From Pirellulales bacterium (lineage in GTDB: Bacteria > Planctomycetota > Planctomycetia > Pirellulales > JAEUIK01), in NCBI GenBank assembly GCA_019745975.1, contig JAIESQ010000090.1, positions 1 to 52,227 on the forward strand: a stretch of 52,227 nucleotides of DNA. Reading direction: 5' to 3'. Shown one piece after another: positions 43,894-52,227 of the stretch. Each line of letters starts with the position of its first letter. The first letter of the stretch is position 1. The notes beneath the pieces are model-generated. The model had not been told where the DNA came from and searched no databases. It worked only from the letters and a program-made list of their open reading frames with translations. The translations under genes were made by a program, and so were the position numbers.

Positions 43894-45216
43894 TTATTCG
43901 GGATGCTCTTTGGCAGACCGAATTGACTCCTGATCGACGCATTCGGCGAGTGCCTGGTCGACGGAGATATGTCGACCGAAGTAGCCCACGCGCTCCTCAA
44001 GGCCGGCGGCACGCAGCAGGTCGCGGGGCTTGGACCGCGCCTCGACCACGCGAAACCGCACGCCGCGCTCGTCCAACTCCTCCGATAGCTTCGTCAACAT
44101 CGCGGCTCCCGCCAGGTCGACGTGGGGCGCGTTCGCGAGGTCGCAGACCACTAGCCGCAGGTCAGGTTCGCCCGCGACGCGACGCCAAACCTCGTCCCGC
44201 ACGTGCTCGACATTGAAATACAGCAGCGAGCCTTCGACGCGGAAGATCAACACGCCGGGCGTGCGCTCATTATCGGGGTGCCGCTCCAGGTCGGAAAATC
44301 GCCGCGTGCCCGGAATCCGCCCGAGGATCGCCACATGCGGCCGGGCCACCGCCGCCAATAGCACCAATAGCGAAGCGATCACCGCCAGTAACACGCCTTT
44401 CAGAATCCCCAGCAGCAATACTCCCACCAGCGCCACCATCGCGATAGCAAACTCGAAGCGGCTGATCCGCCAGAGACGCCGGAGCGCGCCCACGTCGAAC
44501 AAGCCGCGCACAGCCACGAGCACGATCGCAGCCAGCACCACATTGGGCAGATTGCGCAGCAGTCCGGTCAAGAACAATAGACAGATGGCAATGACGGCCG
44601 AGGCGATCACCAAGGCGAGCGGTGTCTTGGCGCCGGCCTTGTCGTTGACGGCCGACTGCGAGAGTCCGCCAGCCACGGGAAAGCCCTGGAACAGCGCGGC
44701 ACCGAGATTCGCGAGCCCCAGCCCCAACAGCTCCTGGCGCGGGTTAATCGCGTAGCCGTGTCGGGCAGCCAAGGTTCGCGCAGCGGAAACGCTCTCGACA
44801 TACGACAACAGAAAACAAGCAGCCGCCAGCGCCAACACGCCGTCCACGTCGCGTGCTCGTAGCGACGGACGCGTGATGCTTGGCAAGCCAGCGGGCAACT
44901 CGCCGACAATCGACACGCCCCGCTCGCCGAGCGACATCGAGCCTGATATCACGATCGCCAACAAAACAACCGCCAAAGCGATGGGGCGGCCGGGGAGAAA
45001 CCGCTCGCCACCAATCAATAGCGCCAGCGCACCCAGGCCCAGCGTCAGCACGAGCCCGTCGGTTTGGCCCAGCTCGCCAATCAGGTGCCAGGCCTGCGCG
45101 AAGAAATTGTCGCCGCTGGCTGGCACGCCGAAGAGCTTTGGGAGCTGCGTCATGCCGATCGTCAGCGCGGCTCCCGCCTTGAAGCCCGTCAGGATCGTTT
45201 CGCTGATGAAGCTCAG
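43894..45216 (-). pseudogene. SulP-family anion transporter lacking its N-terminus
   Basis: The reading frame covers the middle and C-terminal parts of a SulP/SLC26 transporter (sulfate or bicarbonate). Recognisable SulP sequence begins at FISETILTGFKAGAALTIG and continues through membrane segments (YVESVSAARTLAARHGY, GGLSQSAVNDKAGAKTPLAL) to a STAS domain (LIFRVEGSLLYFNVEHVRDE ... DLANAPHVDLAGAAML). The family has about 550-570 residues; here roughly 440 remain, and the first 110-130, with the first membrane helices, are missing. The frame runs on to 45243 only through bases belonging to the adjacent IS remnant. Loss of transport is therefore likely. The C-terminal residues ALAECVDQESIRSAKE recur upstream of pfkA. 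Confidence 0.82.
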
Positions 45217-45869
45217 CGGCGCCACCGTGACGCTCGACGCCATGCATTGCCAGGTGGAAACCGCGGCGGCGATCCAAGCCGCCGACGCCGACTACATCCT
45301 GATGGTCAAAGGCAATCAAGAGTCGTTGCATCAGGCCCTGCTCGACCGGTTCATCGAGTACGGCGAAGACGACTATCAGGTCGCTGGGCTCCGCCGACAC
45401 GTCACCGTCGAGAAGTCGCATGGCCGCCGCGAGCGCCGCGAAATCCACGTGATCGAAGCGCCGGCGGACGAGCCGGCACTGGCGCGTTGGCCGGGCGTGC
45501 GCTCGATCGGCATGGTCTATCGGTGCCGCGAGTCGGGCGAGAAGACGCAGGAGGAAACCAGCTTCTTCATGACCAGCCATCCGCCGAAAGTGCGGATGCT
45601 GAGCGGTTACCTGCGGGGTCATTGGGGCATCGAAAACCGCCAGCACTGGATTCTCGATGTAATTTTTTCCGAAGACGCCAGCCGGATTCGCAAAGGCAAC
45701 GCTCCGGAAATTGCCGGCGCCTTCCGACGACTGGCGCTTAACATTCTGCAACGGGACACTTCGATCAAAGAGAACATCCGCGGCAAACGACTGCGTGCCG
45801 GCTGGGACGAGCGCGTGCTGAACGCCATCTACGCCGGGATTTCAACGGTTTGAACGTGCGATTGCCCTG
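45205..45869 (+). mobile_element. ISAs1-family IS remnant (C-terminal part of transposase plus right end)
   Basis: The frame from about 45205 to 45853 encodes the C-terminal half of an ISAs1-type DDE transposase: LSGATVTLDAMHCQVETA, ADYILMVKGNQESLHQ, HWGIENRQHWILDVIFSEDASRIR and NAPEIAGAFRRLALNILQRD. About 215 of some 370 residues are present; the N-terminal half and the left end are missing. The element seems to end at 45869 with GTGCGATTGCCCTG, which fits a right terminal repeat; beyond it RND pump sequence starts at once. A long rightward frame starting near 44873 is mostly antisense to SulP and only its end is transposase. Confidence 0.82.
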
Positions 45870-47176
45870 AGGTCCCCCTGCAGATTCACTTGCCAGGTGC
45901 GGCCGAACTGGTTGAAGTCGTTCGTGTAGTAGCCGCCCAGGTAGAGCTGCAGTGTCAAGAAGACTTCGTCGAGCGGCACCCCCATTTGCTTGCAGCGCTG
46001 GCGGTCGACGTCGACGTACATTTGTGGGGTGCGCGCGCGGAAAGCGGTATACAAGCCGATCATCCCGGGCTGCTGGTTGCCGTCGGCCGCCAGGTCTTCG
46101 GCCGCCCCTTGCAACATGTCGAGCCCCAGGTCACCCACGTCGCGCACCATGAGCTTGAAGCCGCTGGCGTTGCCGAGCCCGTCAACCGCTGGCGCGCCGA
46201 ACACGGCGACGGCCGCCTCTTGCACTTCCCGGTAGCAGGCATTGCGCAACTTGGCCGCGATGGCGTCGGCGTTCAGCTCGCCTCCTTCGCGGTGATGGAA
46301 GTCGTCGAGAATCACATAGATTGACCCGTAGTTCGAGCCGATCGCGTTCTGCACGAACGACTGCCCCGAAATGACGATCGTGTGGGCGATGCCCGCGATG
46401 CCACCTTGCTCGCCGGCGCCGCCATGCCCTTGGTCGTGCGGCGGTGAACCACTACCCCGCGCGATTTTGTCGACCTGCGCCATCACCGCCTGCGTGCGCT
46501 CGAGCGACGCGGAGTCGGGCAGCCGCACGTCGACCAGCAGATAGCCCTTGTCCTGCTGGGGGATGAAGCCGGTCGGTACGCGCGTGAAGCTGACGTAGGT
46601 CAGAAACAACAACCCGCCGTACACGGCCAGCGCGATGACGCTGACGCGCAGCAATAGTCCCACGCTACGCGCGTACAGGCTCGAGGCTGTCTCGAAGCCG
46701 AAGTTAAAGAGCTTGAAGAACCAGCCGAGCAGCAAATTCAACAGGCGCGTGAGCGGATCGCGCTGCTCATGCTTGGCGCGCAGCAGCAACCCGCACAGGG
46801 CAGGGCTGAGCGTCAGCGAGTTGATCGCCGAGAAGAACGTCGAAACGGCGATCGTCAGGGCGAACTGACGGAAGAACTGCCCCGTGATCCCGGCGATGAA
46901 CGCGCAGGGGATGAACACGCACATCAGCACCAGCGAGATGGCGATGATCGGGCCGGTCACCTCGCTCATGGCTTTTTGCGCGGCGGCCTTGGCCGACAAG
47001 CCGTGCTCGAGGTGATGTTCGACCGCGTCGTCGACCACGATGCCGATGGCCAGCACCAGCCCGAACAGCGACAGGTTGTTCAAGCTGAATCCCAGCCCCA
47101 TCATCACCGCGAACGTGCCGACGATGGCAACTGGCACCGCGATCAGCGGAATCAGCGTCGCGCGCCACGACTGCAC
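45870..47176 (-). pseudogene. fragment of an RND-type efflux pump (AcrB/HAE1 family)
   Basis: The frame encodes the central part of a proton-driven RND pump: SWRATLIPLIAVPVAIVGTF, NNLSLFGLVLAIGIVVDDAV, GPIIAISLVLMCVFIPCAF, NSLTLSPALCGLLL and, at the end, GGYYTNDFNQFGRTWQVNLQ. A full pump has about 1,040 residues; around 435 remain. About 340 residues are missing at the N-terminus and 250 at the C-terminus. The left break coincides with the IS end at 45869. In helix TM4 the residues expected after VVDDA (IVVVEN) are missing without loss of frame. The first 29 codons of the open frame (to 47263) are unrelated to RND sequence. It cannot make a working pump. Confidence 0.85.
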
Positions 47177-47550
47177 CCCCCAAAGGAGTCGGGTATTCTG
47201 CGGCGCGCGAAGTATGTCTCTGGGAAGCGATCGCCCAAAAACGCGCGAGTCGGCAGCCCCCATCTTGTACGCGGAATCGCGAAAACGAAAAGTCGCAAAC
47301 CTCGCAGGCGAGGCTTAGAATACCGCGCCAGGGCGAAAACGCACGCGCAGTGAGCGAAACCGCGCGACGCTTCGATGGGACACTCGTCGAGACATTTACC
47401 TAGACGCGGTCAGCGGCCGCGCTCGTTGCCGCATCGGGCCCGGGCGATTTGGCCATTTGCCGGGCGTGCAGCGCCTTGGTACTCAACTTGCAACCAACCC
47501 TGGCAATCTGTCGAGGGAAGGTCCACTTTCCAACGCGAAAGGGGAATGCC

Positions 47551-48498
47551 ATGACCAAACAAGTCGGTTGCGTGCTGCTAGTCCTCGCGATCGCTGGTAG
47601 CGGCGCGCTATCGCGGGCAGACGAAGCGGCCGACGCCGGTGCGAAGCCTCAGGCCGTGCCGGCCGGCGAAGCCGATGACCTGAAGGCTGTGCGCGCGGCC
47701 GTCGAAACCTATGTCGCCGCCTTCAACGCCGCCGACGCCAAGGGAGTGGCCAACTGCTGGAGCCAGCGCGGCAGCTACATTACTCCGGGTGGAGTTCGTT
47801 TGCAGGGAACAGGCGCCATCGAGCGCCACTTCGCCGACTATTTCGCCGAAAACTCAGGACTGAAGCTTGTCGTGACGGTCGATGCGCTACGGCTTGTCGC
47901 CCCCGACGTCACCCTCGAAGAAGGGACGGCCTACGTCAGCCGCGAGGACGAGCCACCGAGCGAGTCAACTTATGTAGCCGTACACGTCAAGCGCGACGGC
48001 GCCTGGCGGCTCGACACCGTTCGTGAGACCGTCCTCCCCGACGAAGTGGAAACAGCCGGCCCGCTCGACGGCCTGGCCTGGCTCATCGGCCAATGGACCG
48101 ACGACTCGCTCGAAGGGGTGCAAGTCGATTCCAGCTACAGTTGGGCGCGCGACGGAAAATTCCTCGTGAATACCTTCCGTGTGAATATCGACGGACAGAT
48201 CGACCTCGAAGGGACGCAGATCATCGGCTGGGACCCCTCGCGTCAGACGATTCGCTCGTGGATGTTTGACTCCGACGGCGGGTTCGGCGAAGGCACCTGG
48301 ACCCCCGGCGAGTCGGACGGACAGTGGACGGTCGAGATGAAGAGCGTCACGCCCGAGGGGCGACACGCTTCGGCGGAGAACCACTACCGGCGCGTCGACG
48401 ACGATAAGTTCACCTGGGCATCGACTAAGCGCTCGGTCGGCGAGGCGGAGCTATCGGACGTGGAGCCGATCGAAGTTCACCGCGTCGCCGAACCGTAG
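47551..48498 (+). CDS. secreted SnoaL-like (SgcJ/EcaC family) protein
   Basis: The 315-residue product has a signal peptide (MTKQVGCVLLVLAIAGSGAL, cleavage near SRA/DEA). Residues about 45-165 form a SnoaL-like cone (VRAAVETYVAAFNAADAKGV, CWSQRGSYITPGG, GAIERHFADYF), a fold used by isomerases and polyketide cyclases. The second half (about 180-310, LAWLIGQWTDD ... WAWDPSRQTIRSWMFDSDG-like) resembles a lipocalin/DUF1579-like beta barrel. The biochemical role is unknown; export suggests a periplasmic task. AAAGGGG lies 7 bases before ATG 47551. A TAGAAT box is at 47316-47321, with no good -35. The gap 47264-47550 shows nothing else. Confidence 0.8.
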   Translation: MTKQVGCVLLVLAIAGSGALSRADEAADAGAKPQAVPAGEADDLKAVRAAVETYVAAFNAADAKGVANCWSQRGSYITPGGVRLQGTGAIERHFADYFAENSGLKLVVTVDALRLVAPDVTLEEGTAYVSREDEPPSESTYVAVHVKRDGAWRLDTVRETVLPDEVETAGPLDGLAWLIGQWTDDSLEGVQVDSSYSWARDGKFLVNTFRVNIDGQIDLEGTQIIGWDPSRQTIRSWMFDSDGGFGEGTWTPGESDGQWTVEMKSVTPEGRHASAENHYRRVDDDKFTWASTKRSVGEAELSDVEPIEVHRVAEP

Positions 48499-48749
48499 CC
48501 CGCATTTCTCACCAGCCATCTGCTACGCGGAGCCCAAGTCCTTGGATGGCGGCGTCGCCGGGTGCGTCTCGGTCCTCAACGTATGAGCCAATACGCTTCC
48601 GGTCGATCCACACCCTGCTTCTTGCCATCCAAGCACTTAACTCCGCTCGCGACGTAGTTGGTGAGAAATGCGGGCTAGTTGTCAGCCCACGACACGAAAT
48701 CAAACCAATGCCCGCTCAAACCGGCGATTCAATCGCCAGGAAGTCGACG

Positions 48750-50258
48750 ATGAAGACACTCGTCACCAAGATGCTCGTGGTCGTGATCCTGTTGACGCAA
48801 TGCTGCGCGTCTCCGACTGTGTTCGCACGCGGCGGTCGTGGGGGTGGTGGCGGCCGCGGTGGCGGAGGAGGATATCGTGGGGGTGGCGGCGGCTACCGCG
48901 GCGGCAGCGCCGCCCATCGCAGCACGCCGTCGATGAGCCGTGCGGCGCCGCGCTCGGCTCCGCGGGCACAGACCGCGGGCCGGCCAGCGTCCCGTCCGCA
49001 AACTGCCGCGCGCCCCGCCACACGCCCGTCAGCCGGCGCGCGCCCGCAAGTCGCAGCTCGACCTTCTGCTGGCGCGCGGCCAGCCGCGCGTCCGTCGCAA
49101 GGATTCGCCGGCGGCCGCACCGCGACCAGCCGCCCCTCGGCGTCGGATCTCAGTAACTTCCTCGGCATGCCGGCACCGACGAACCGCGCCGCGTCGCGCA
49201 GCTTTGGGCCGACCGCCGGCGCACGCACTTCGCCGCCAACGGCGAGCCAACTCCCATCGCGCGGCAGCGGCAGCCGACACTCGAACACCTGGCAGGGGGA
49301 TCATTTCACGATTGGCGCCGCCGGTGGATCAGGTTCGATCACGACCCCCGGCGGCATCACGATTGGCGGGGCGGGGGGAGCCGTCGCCATTAAGGGACCC
49401 GGCGGCAACACGGTCGTGCGCGGCGGTGGTGCGATCGGCGCGACCAACGGCATCAATTCCGTCGGCCGAGCAGGTGGCTTCGTCGGCGGCGTTGATCGCT
49501 ACGGCAACTCAGCATTCGCGGGACGCAGCGCCACGTTTGCCAACGGTCAGTTCGTGGGTGGGAATCACTGGAGCGCCGTCAATGGAAACTTCAATCATTG
49601 GAACTGCTTCCATTCCGGCTGGTACGGGCGCTATCCGGGCGCCTGGTTCCCCGGCAAATGGGCGGCCCGCAGCGTCTGGGCGACCGCGACCTGGGCGGCG
49701 CTAACCGGCTGGTGGGGCTACGGCGGCGATCCCATGTACTACGACTACGGCGGCGACGTCGGCTACAGCGACGGCGAAATCTACTACGGCGATCAGCCCG
49801 TGGCCTCCGAAGAGCAGTACTACAACGAAGCTACCGACATTACCGCGCTGGGTGACCAAGCGGCTGCTACGGACGATCAGGAATGGCTTCCTCTGGGTGT
49901 GTTCGGCGTCATCGCGGCCGGTCAGTCGAATGCTGACAAGCTGTTTCAACTAGCGGTCAACAAGGCCGGCCTGATCCGTGGCAACTACTACGACCTGATC
50001 AGCGATCAGGTGCAACCGATCGAAGGGGCCGTCGACGCCAAGACGCAGCGCGCCGCCTGGCACGTCAACGCCAAGCCCGAAGTAGTTGTCGAAACCGGCA
50101 TCTACAACCTCACCAACGACGAGGTGCCGGTGCTCGTGCACTTTGGGCCCAACGACACCCAGCAGCGAATGCTGATTCGGTTGCAGAATCCCGAGGAGCA
50201 GGCCACGTCGCCGACACCAGCGCCAGCCGCAGCGGCCGCGCCGGAAAGCGCTCCATGA
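48750..50258 (+). CDS. secreted Gly-rich surface protein
   Basis: The 502-residue product has a signal peptide (MKTLVTKMLVVVILLTQCCA, cleavage near VFA/RGG). It is followed by a run of RGGGGG repeats (about 28-52), an Ala/Arg/Pro-rich stretch (to about 165), a Gly-rich region with TIGAAGGSG and ITIGGAGG repeats, a Trp/Tyr/Gly-rich part (WFPGKWAARSVWATATWAAL), an acidic Tyr-rich part (YDYGGDVGYSDGEIYYGD) and a folded C-terminal domain (about 370-480, LPLGVFGVIAAGQSNADKLF). A similar composition is seen in planctomycete cell-surface proteins. AGGAAG lies 6 bases before ATG 48750. The next gene overlaps by ATGA. Confidence 0.75.
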   Translation: MKTLVTKMLVVVILLTQCCASPTVFARGGRGGGGGRGGGGGYRGGGGGYRGGSAAHRSTPSMSRAAPRSAPRAQTAGRPASRPQTAARPATRPSAGARPQVAARPSAGARPAARPSQGFAGGRTATSRPSASDLSNFLGMPAPTNRAASRSFGPTAGARTSPPTASQLPSRGSGSRHSNTWQGDHFTIGAAGGSGSITTPGGITIGGAGGAVAIKGPGGNTVVRGGGAIGATNGINSVGRAGGFVGGVDRYGNSAFAGRSATFANGQFVGGNHWSAVNGNFNHWNCFHSGWYGRYPGAWFPGKWAARSVWATATWAALTGWWGYGGDPMYYDYGGDVGYSDGEIYYGDQPVASEEQYYNEATDITALGDQAAATDDQEWLPLGVFGVIAAGQSNADKLFQLAVNKAGLIRGNYYDLISDQVQPIEGAVDAKTQRAAWHVNAKPEVVVETGIYNLTNDEVPVLVHFGPNDTQQRMLIRLQNPEEQATSPTPAPAAAAAPESAP

Positions 50259-51037
50259 AGTATGCCGGACCGCTCGACGCTCTACCGCTGTGGGCACTCT
50301 TCGCGCTGACGATCGTCGGAGTGGGAGTCGCCGTCGAGATCGGCTACCGGGTGGGCAAGTTTCGCCGAGCGCGCGCCCCGGAGACCGAGGCGCCGGTCGG
50401 CTCGATCGTCGCCGCCCTGTTGGGGTTGCTGGCCTTCCTGCTGGCGTTCACGTTCGGATTCGCGGCCGCGCGCTTCGACGATCGCAAACGGACGATCCTC
50501 GACGAAGCCAACGCCATTGGCACAACGTATCTGCGGGCCGGCATGCTGCCAGAGCCACAGCAAACTGAGCTTCGCCAGTTGCTGCGGCAATACGTCGACG
50601 CGCGCCTCGAAGGAGCGCAGCCGGGCCGGCTCGCCCAGGCGCTGGCCAGGTCGACCGAGCTGCATCAACAGCTTTGGGATCAGGCGACCGAGGTTGCCCA
50701 AGTCGATCCGCATTCGATCGTCAACGGTCTGTTCATCCAGTCGCTCAACCAGGTGATCGACTTGCATTCGGCCCGGTTGGTGTTGGGAGTGCGCAGCCGT
50801 CTGCCAGCGACCGTTTGGGGAGCACTGTTTCTCGTGGCACTCTCTTCGATGGTGACTGTGGGGTACCAGGAGGGCTTGTCGGGAACGCGTCGCTCGCCGG
50901 CGTCGTTGGGGCTCGTCCTCGCGTTTTCGGTCGTGCTGTGGTTGATCATCGACCTCGACCGGCCACTGGGGGGATTGATTCAGACCAGCCAGCAGGCGCT
51001 GGTCGACCTGCAAGGTTCAATCAAGGCGTCCCCGTAG
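50255..51037 (+). CDS. bestrophin-like (DUF4239-type) membrane protein
   Basis: The 260-residue product has two N-terminal membrane helices (LWALFALTIVGVGVAVEIGY, VGSIVAALLGLLAFLLAF), a cytoplasmic central helical domain with FGFAAARFDDRKRTILDEAN and AIGTTYLRAGML, and two C-terminal helices (VWGALFLVALSSMVTVGYQ, LGLVLAFSVVLWLIIDLDRP). This arrangement matches the DUF4239 family, which is distantly related to bestrophin ion channels. An ion channel role is an inference. The gene overlaps the end of the Gly-rich protein gene by ATGA, so the two are coupled translationally. Confidence 0.8.
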   Translation: MKYAGPLDALPLWALFALTIVGVGVAVEIGYRVGKFRRARAPETEAPVGSIVAALLGLLAFLLAFTFGFAAARFDDRKRTILDEANAIGTTYLRAGMLPEPQQTELRQLLRQYVDARLEGAQPGRLAQALARSTELHQQLWDQATEVAQVDPHSIVNGLFIQSLNQVIDLHSARLVLGVRSRLPATVWGALFLVALSSMVTVGYQEGLSGTRRSPASLGLVLAFSVVLWLIIDLDRPLGGLIQTSQQALVDLQGSIKASP

Positions 51038-51116
51038 GACTATCTGCAAGACGCCGAACTGTCGGCTGGTCGGAGGTTTTCGAGACACGGCTTCCGACGA
51101 GCGCGCAAAGCTCGCC

Positions 51117-51956
51117 TCAATCGGCAATTGAATACCGCACGATGCAGTACAACGCCCGCACGGCGTCGCGCCAGCCGATCTTCTTGCCTTCGCTGTAGTC
51201 GCGCCCCGAGTACGAGATCGGCATCTCGTACACGCGCCAGCGGCCACGAGCGACCTTGGCGGTCAGCTCCGGTTCGATGCCGAAGCGATTCTCGCGCAAC
51301 GTCAGACCTTGCACAACTTCGCGGCGGAAGACTTTGTAACAACTCTCGATGTCCGAGAGATTCAGATTCGTGAACACGTTCGAGGCAAAGGTCAAGAGCC
51401 CGTTGGCCACGCGGTGCCAGAACAGATGGATGCGGGCGACGTTGCCAGAAAAGCGCGAGCCGTACACCACATCGGCCCGGCCATCGACAATCGGCTGCAG
51501 CAAGCGCGGGTACTCCGCCGGGTCGTATTCGAGATCGGCATCCTGCACGATCAGCACGTCGCCGGTCGCCGCCGCGAAGCCGGCGCGCAGGGCCGCGCCT
51601 TTGCCCTGGTTGTGCTCGTGGCAGATCAGGCCCACGCCGGGTTGTTCGGCCAAGGTGGCCAGGACTTCACGCGTACCGTCGGTGCTGCCGTCGTCGACGA
51701 GCAGGATCTCCTTGGCGATCGGCACCGCCTGCACTCGGCGCACCAATTCGGCAACCGTGTCGCGCTCGTTGAAGACGGGGATCACGACCGAAAGCTTGAA
51801 CGCGGCCGGCAGCTTGTAGATCCCTAACTGGCGCAGCACGCCTGGCCCGAGCACGTGGGCGAGGCGTTCGAGCAATTCGGCATCTTCGCCCGTGGCGCCA
51901 GTGACCCACCGCTCGGCGCCGGTCTTGTCGGTCGCAGGTTCAACGGCGTCGTGCAT
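51117..51956 (-). CDS. family 2 glycosyltransferase (DPM1-like)
   Basis: The 279-residue product has an N-terminal lead of about 50 residues ([20 protein letters not shown]) and a GT-A fold: [50 protein letters not shown] and the metal-binding DADLEYDP. It resembles dolichyl- or polyprenyl-phosphate sugar transferases, which charge lipid carriers with a sugar nucleotide at the membrane. No membrane helix is present, as in DPM1-type enzymes without an anchor. ATG 51956 is chosen; a start at 51983 would add nine residues. It is convergent with the DUF4239 gene, 79 bases away. Confidence 0.9.
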   Translation of the reverse strand: MHDAVEPATDKTGAERWVTGATGEDAELLERLAHVLGPGVLRQLGIYKLPAAFKLSVVIPVFNERDTVAELVRRVQAVPIAKEILLVDDGSTDGTREVLATLAEQPGVGLICHEHNQGKGAALRAGFAAATGDVLIVQDADLEYDPAEYPRLLQPIVDGRADVVYGSRFSGNVARIHLFWHRVANGLLTFASNVFTNLNLSDIESCYKVFRREVVQGLTLRENRFGIEPELTAKVARGRWRVYEMPISYSGRDYSEGKKIGWRDAVRALYCIVRYSIAD

Positions 51957-52122
51957 GGTGTTTGACGGAGGCGGTTGGGCCACTGGGGAACGCTATGCGC
52001 CAAGCTAGTTGGCGCGGCAACGCGGGGTCAAGGGTAGCACGACCGGATCGAGTTGGACGTGTCGTCATCGGGGTTCTCTGCCGATTCGATGGACCAACCC
52101 CGGCGTTCCGTAGCTGGCACGT

Positions 52123-52144
52123 CTGGACAAGCCAGCAGTGGCAT
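52123..52144 (-). repeat. dispersed hairpin repeat (third copy)
   Basis: The bases CTGGACAAG CCAGCAGTGG at 52123-52141 match the core of the repeats at 14973-15000 and 43815-43843; the stem is less perfect here. The rest of 51957-52227 shows nothing else apart from a possible partial gene at the edge. Confidence 0.7.
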
Positions 52145-52150
52145 CCGACG

Positions 52151-52225
52151 CTAGACCTCAATCAAGCGAAGGCTCGGGGTTTTGTGGCGTCCGCAGTGGG
52201 CGCGCACGGTGTAGGTCCGGTGCGG
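52151..52225 (-). CDS. possible C-terminal end of a gene cut by the window edge
   Basis: Read leftward from the edge, the frame ending with TAG at 52151-52153 gives about 24 residues containing HRTYTVRAHCGRHKTPSL and ending LIEV. It is followed directly by the dispersed hairpin repeat. It is too short to identify and may be a chance frame. Confidence 0.25.
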   Translation of the reverse strand, partial: PHRTYTVRAHCGRHKTPSLRLIEV

Positions 52226-52227
52226 TG

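Noticed and set aside
44873-45853. Continuous rightward frame of 326 codons that ends in transposase
   Set aside because: The first two thirds are antisense to SulP. Only the part from about 45205 resembles a transposase, so it is not one protein.
45842-47263. A working 473-residue transporter gene
   Set aside because: Although open, it lacks both ends of the RND family, misses six residues in TM4, and its first 29 codons are unrelated to RND pumps.

Overview
The window looks like a high-GC chromosome segment from a member of the Planctomycetes, most likely Pirellulales-like. Lineage-typical signs are a BBP7-type outer-membrane barrel protein, tandem PQQ-like beta-propeller proteins, the small basic protein beginning MTMDKSLRRKSALERS, a PEP-CTERM exported nuclease, TAGAAT-type -10 boxes, short genes that may be leaderless, and many dispersed palindromic repeats. 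This placement is inferred from gene content, not from a marker phylogeny.

Layout. Bases 1-700 carry no clear gene, only a repeat made of GGACGCAAA units. From 0.7 to 5.1 kb a leftward group holds guaA, a small membrane protein, an RluA-type pseudouridine synthase, a 30-residue Lys-rich peptide and transaldolase. From 5.3 to 12 kb a rightward group encodes the BBP7 protein, a small conserved protein, two PQQ-like propeller proteins and an alpha/beta hydrolase. From 12.2 to 17.2 kb lie prfB with its +1 frameshift, a hypothetical protein, a DegT-type aminotransferase with a repeat hairpin inside its reading frame, the small basic protein and a LarA-family nickel racemase. Leftward tex follows, then a small protein, a 3-hydroxyisobutyrate dehydrogenase-like enzyme, a sugar epimerase, a 42-residue zinc-ribbon protein, a membrane TPR-like protein, two more RluA synthases, an FAH-family enzyme, the PEP-CTERM nuclease, a DapA/NanA-like aldolase, queF, a TylF-like methyltransferase and an M28 peptidase with PDZ domains.

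From 33 to 40 kb, just after a tRNA-Ser(GCU), is a complete [NiFe]-hydrogenase maturation set: hypF, hypC, hypD, hypE, an endopeptidase, hypA and hypB. HypF and HypE make the cyanide ligand, HypC and HypD assemble the Fe(CN)2CO unit, HypA and HypB insert nickel, and the endopeptidase trims the large subunit. No hydrogenase structural gene is present in the window. LarA, 16 kb away, is a second nickel-dependent protein.

From 41.1 to 47.3 kb the DNA looks decayed. Behind pfkA lie many hairpin repeats, two small membrane genes and three truncated genes joined together: a SulP transporter without its N-terminus, an ISAs1-family transposase remnant, and the middle of an RND efflux pump. From 47.5 kb the sequence is normal again: a SnoaL-like secreted protein, a Gly-rich surface protein overlapping a DUF4239-like membrane protein, and a family 2 glycosyltransferase.

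The most unusual observations are the two copies of the GGACGCAAA repeat 41 kb apart, the dispersed hairpin accepted in frame by the aminotransferase gene, the IS-linked deletion junction, and three very small probable genes.
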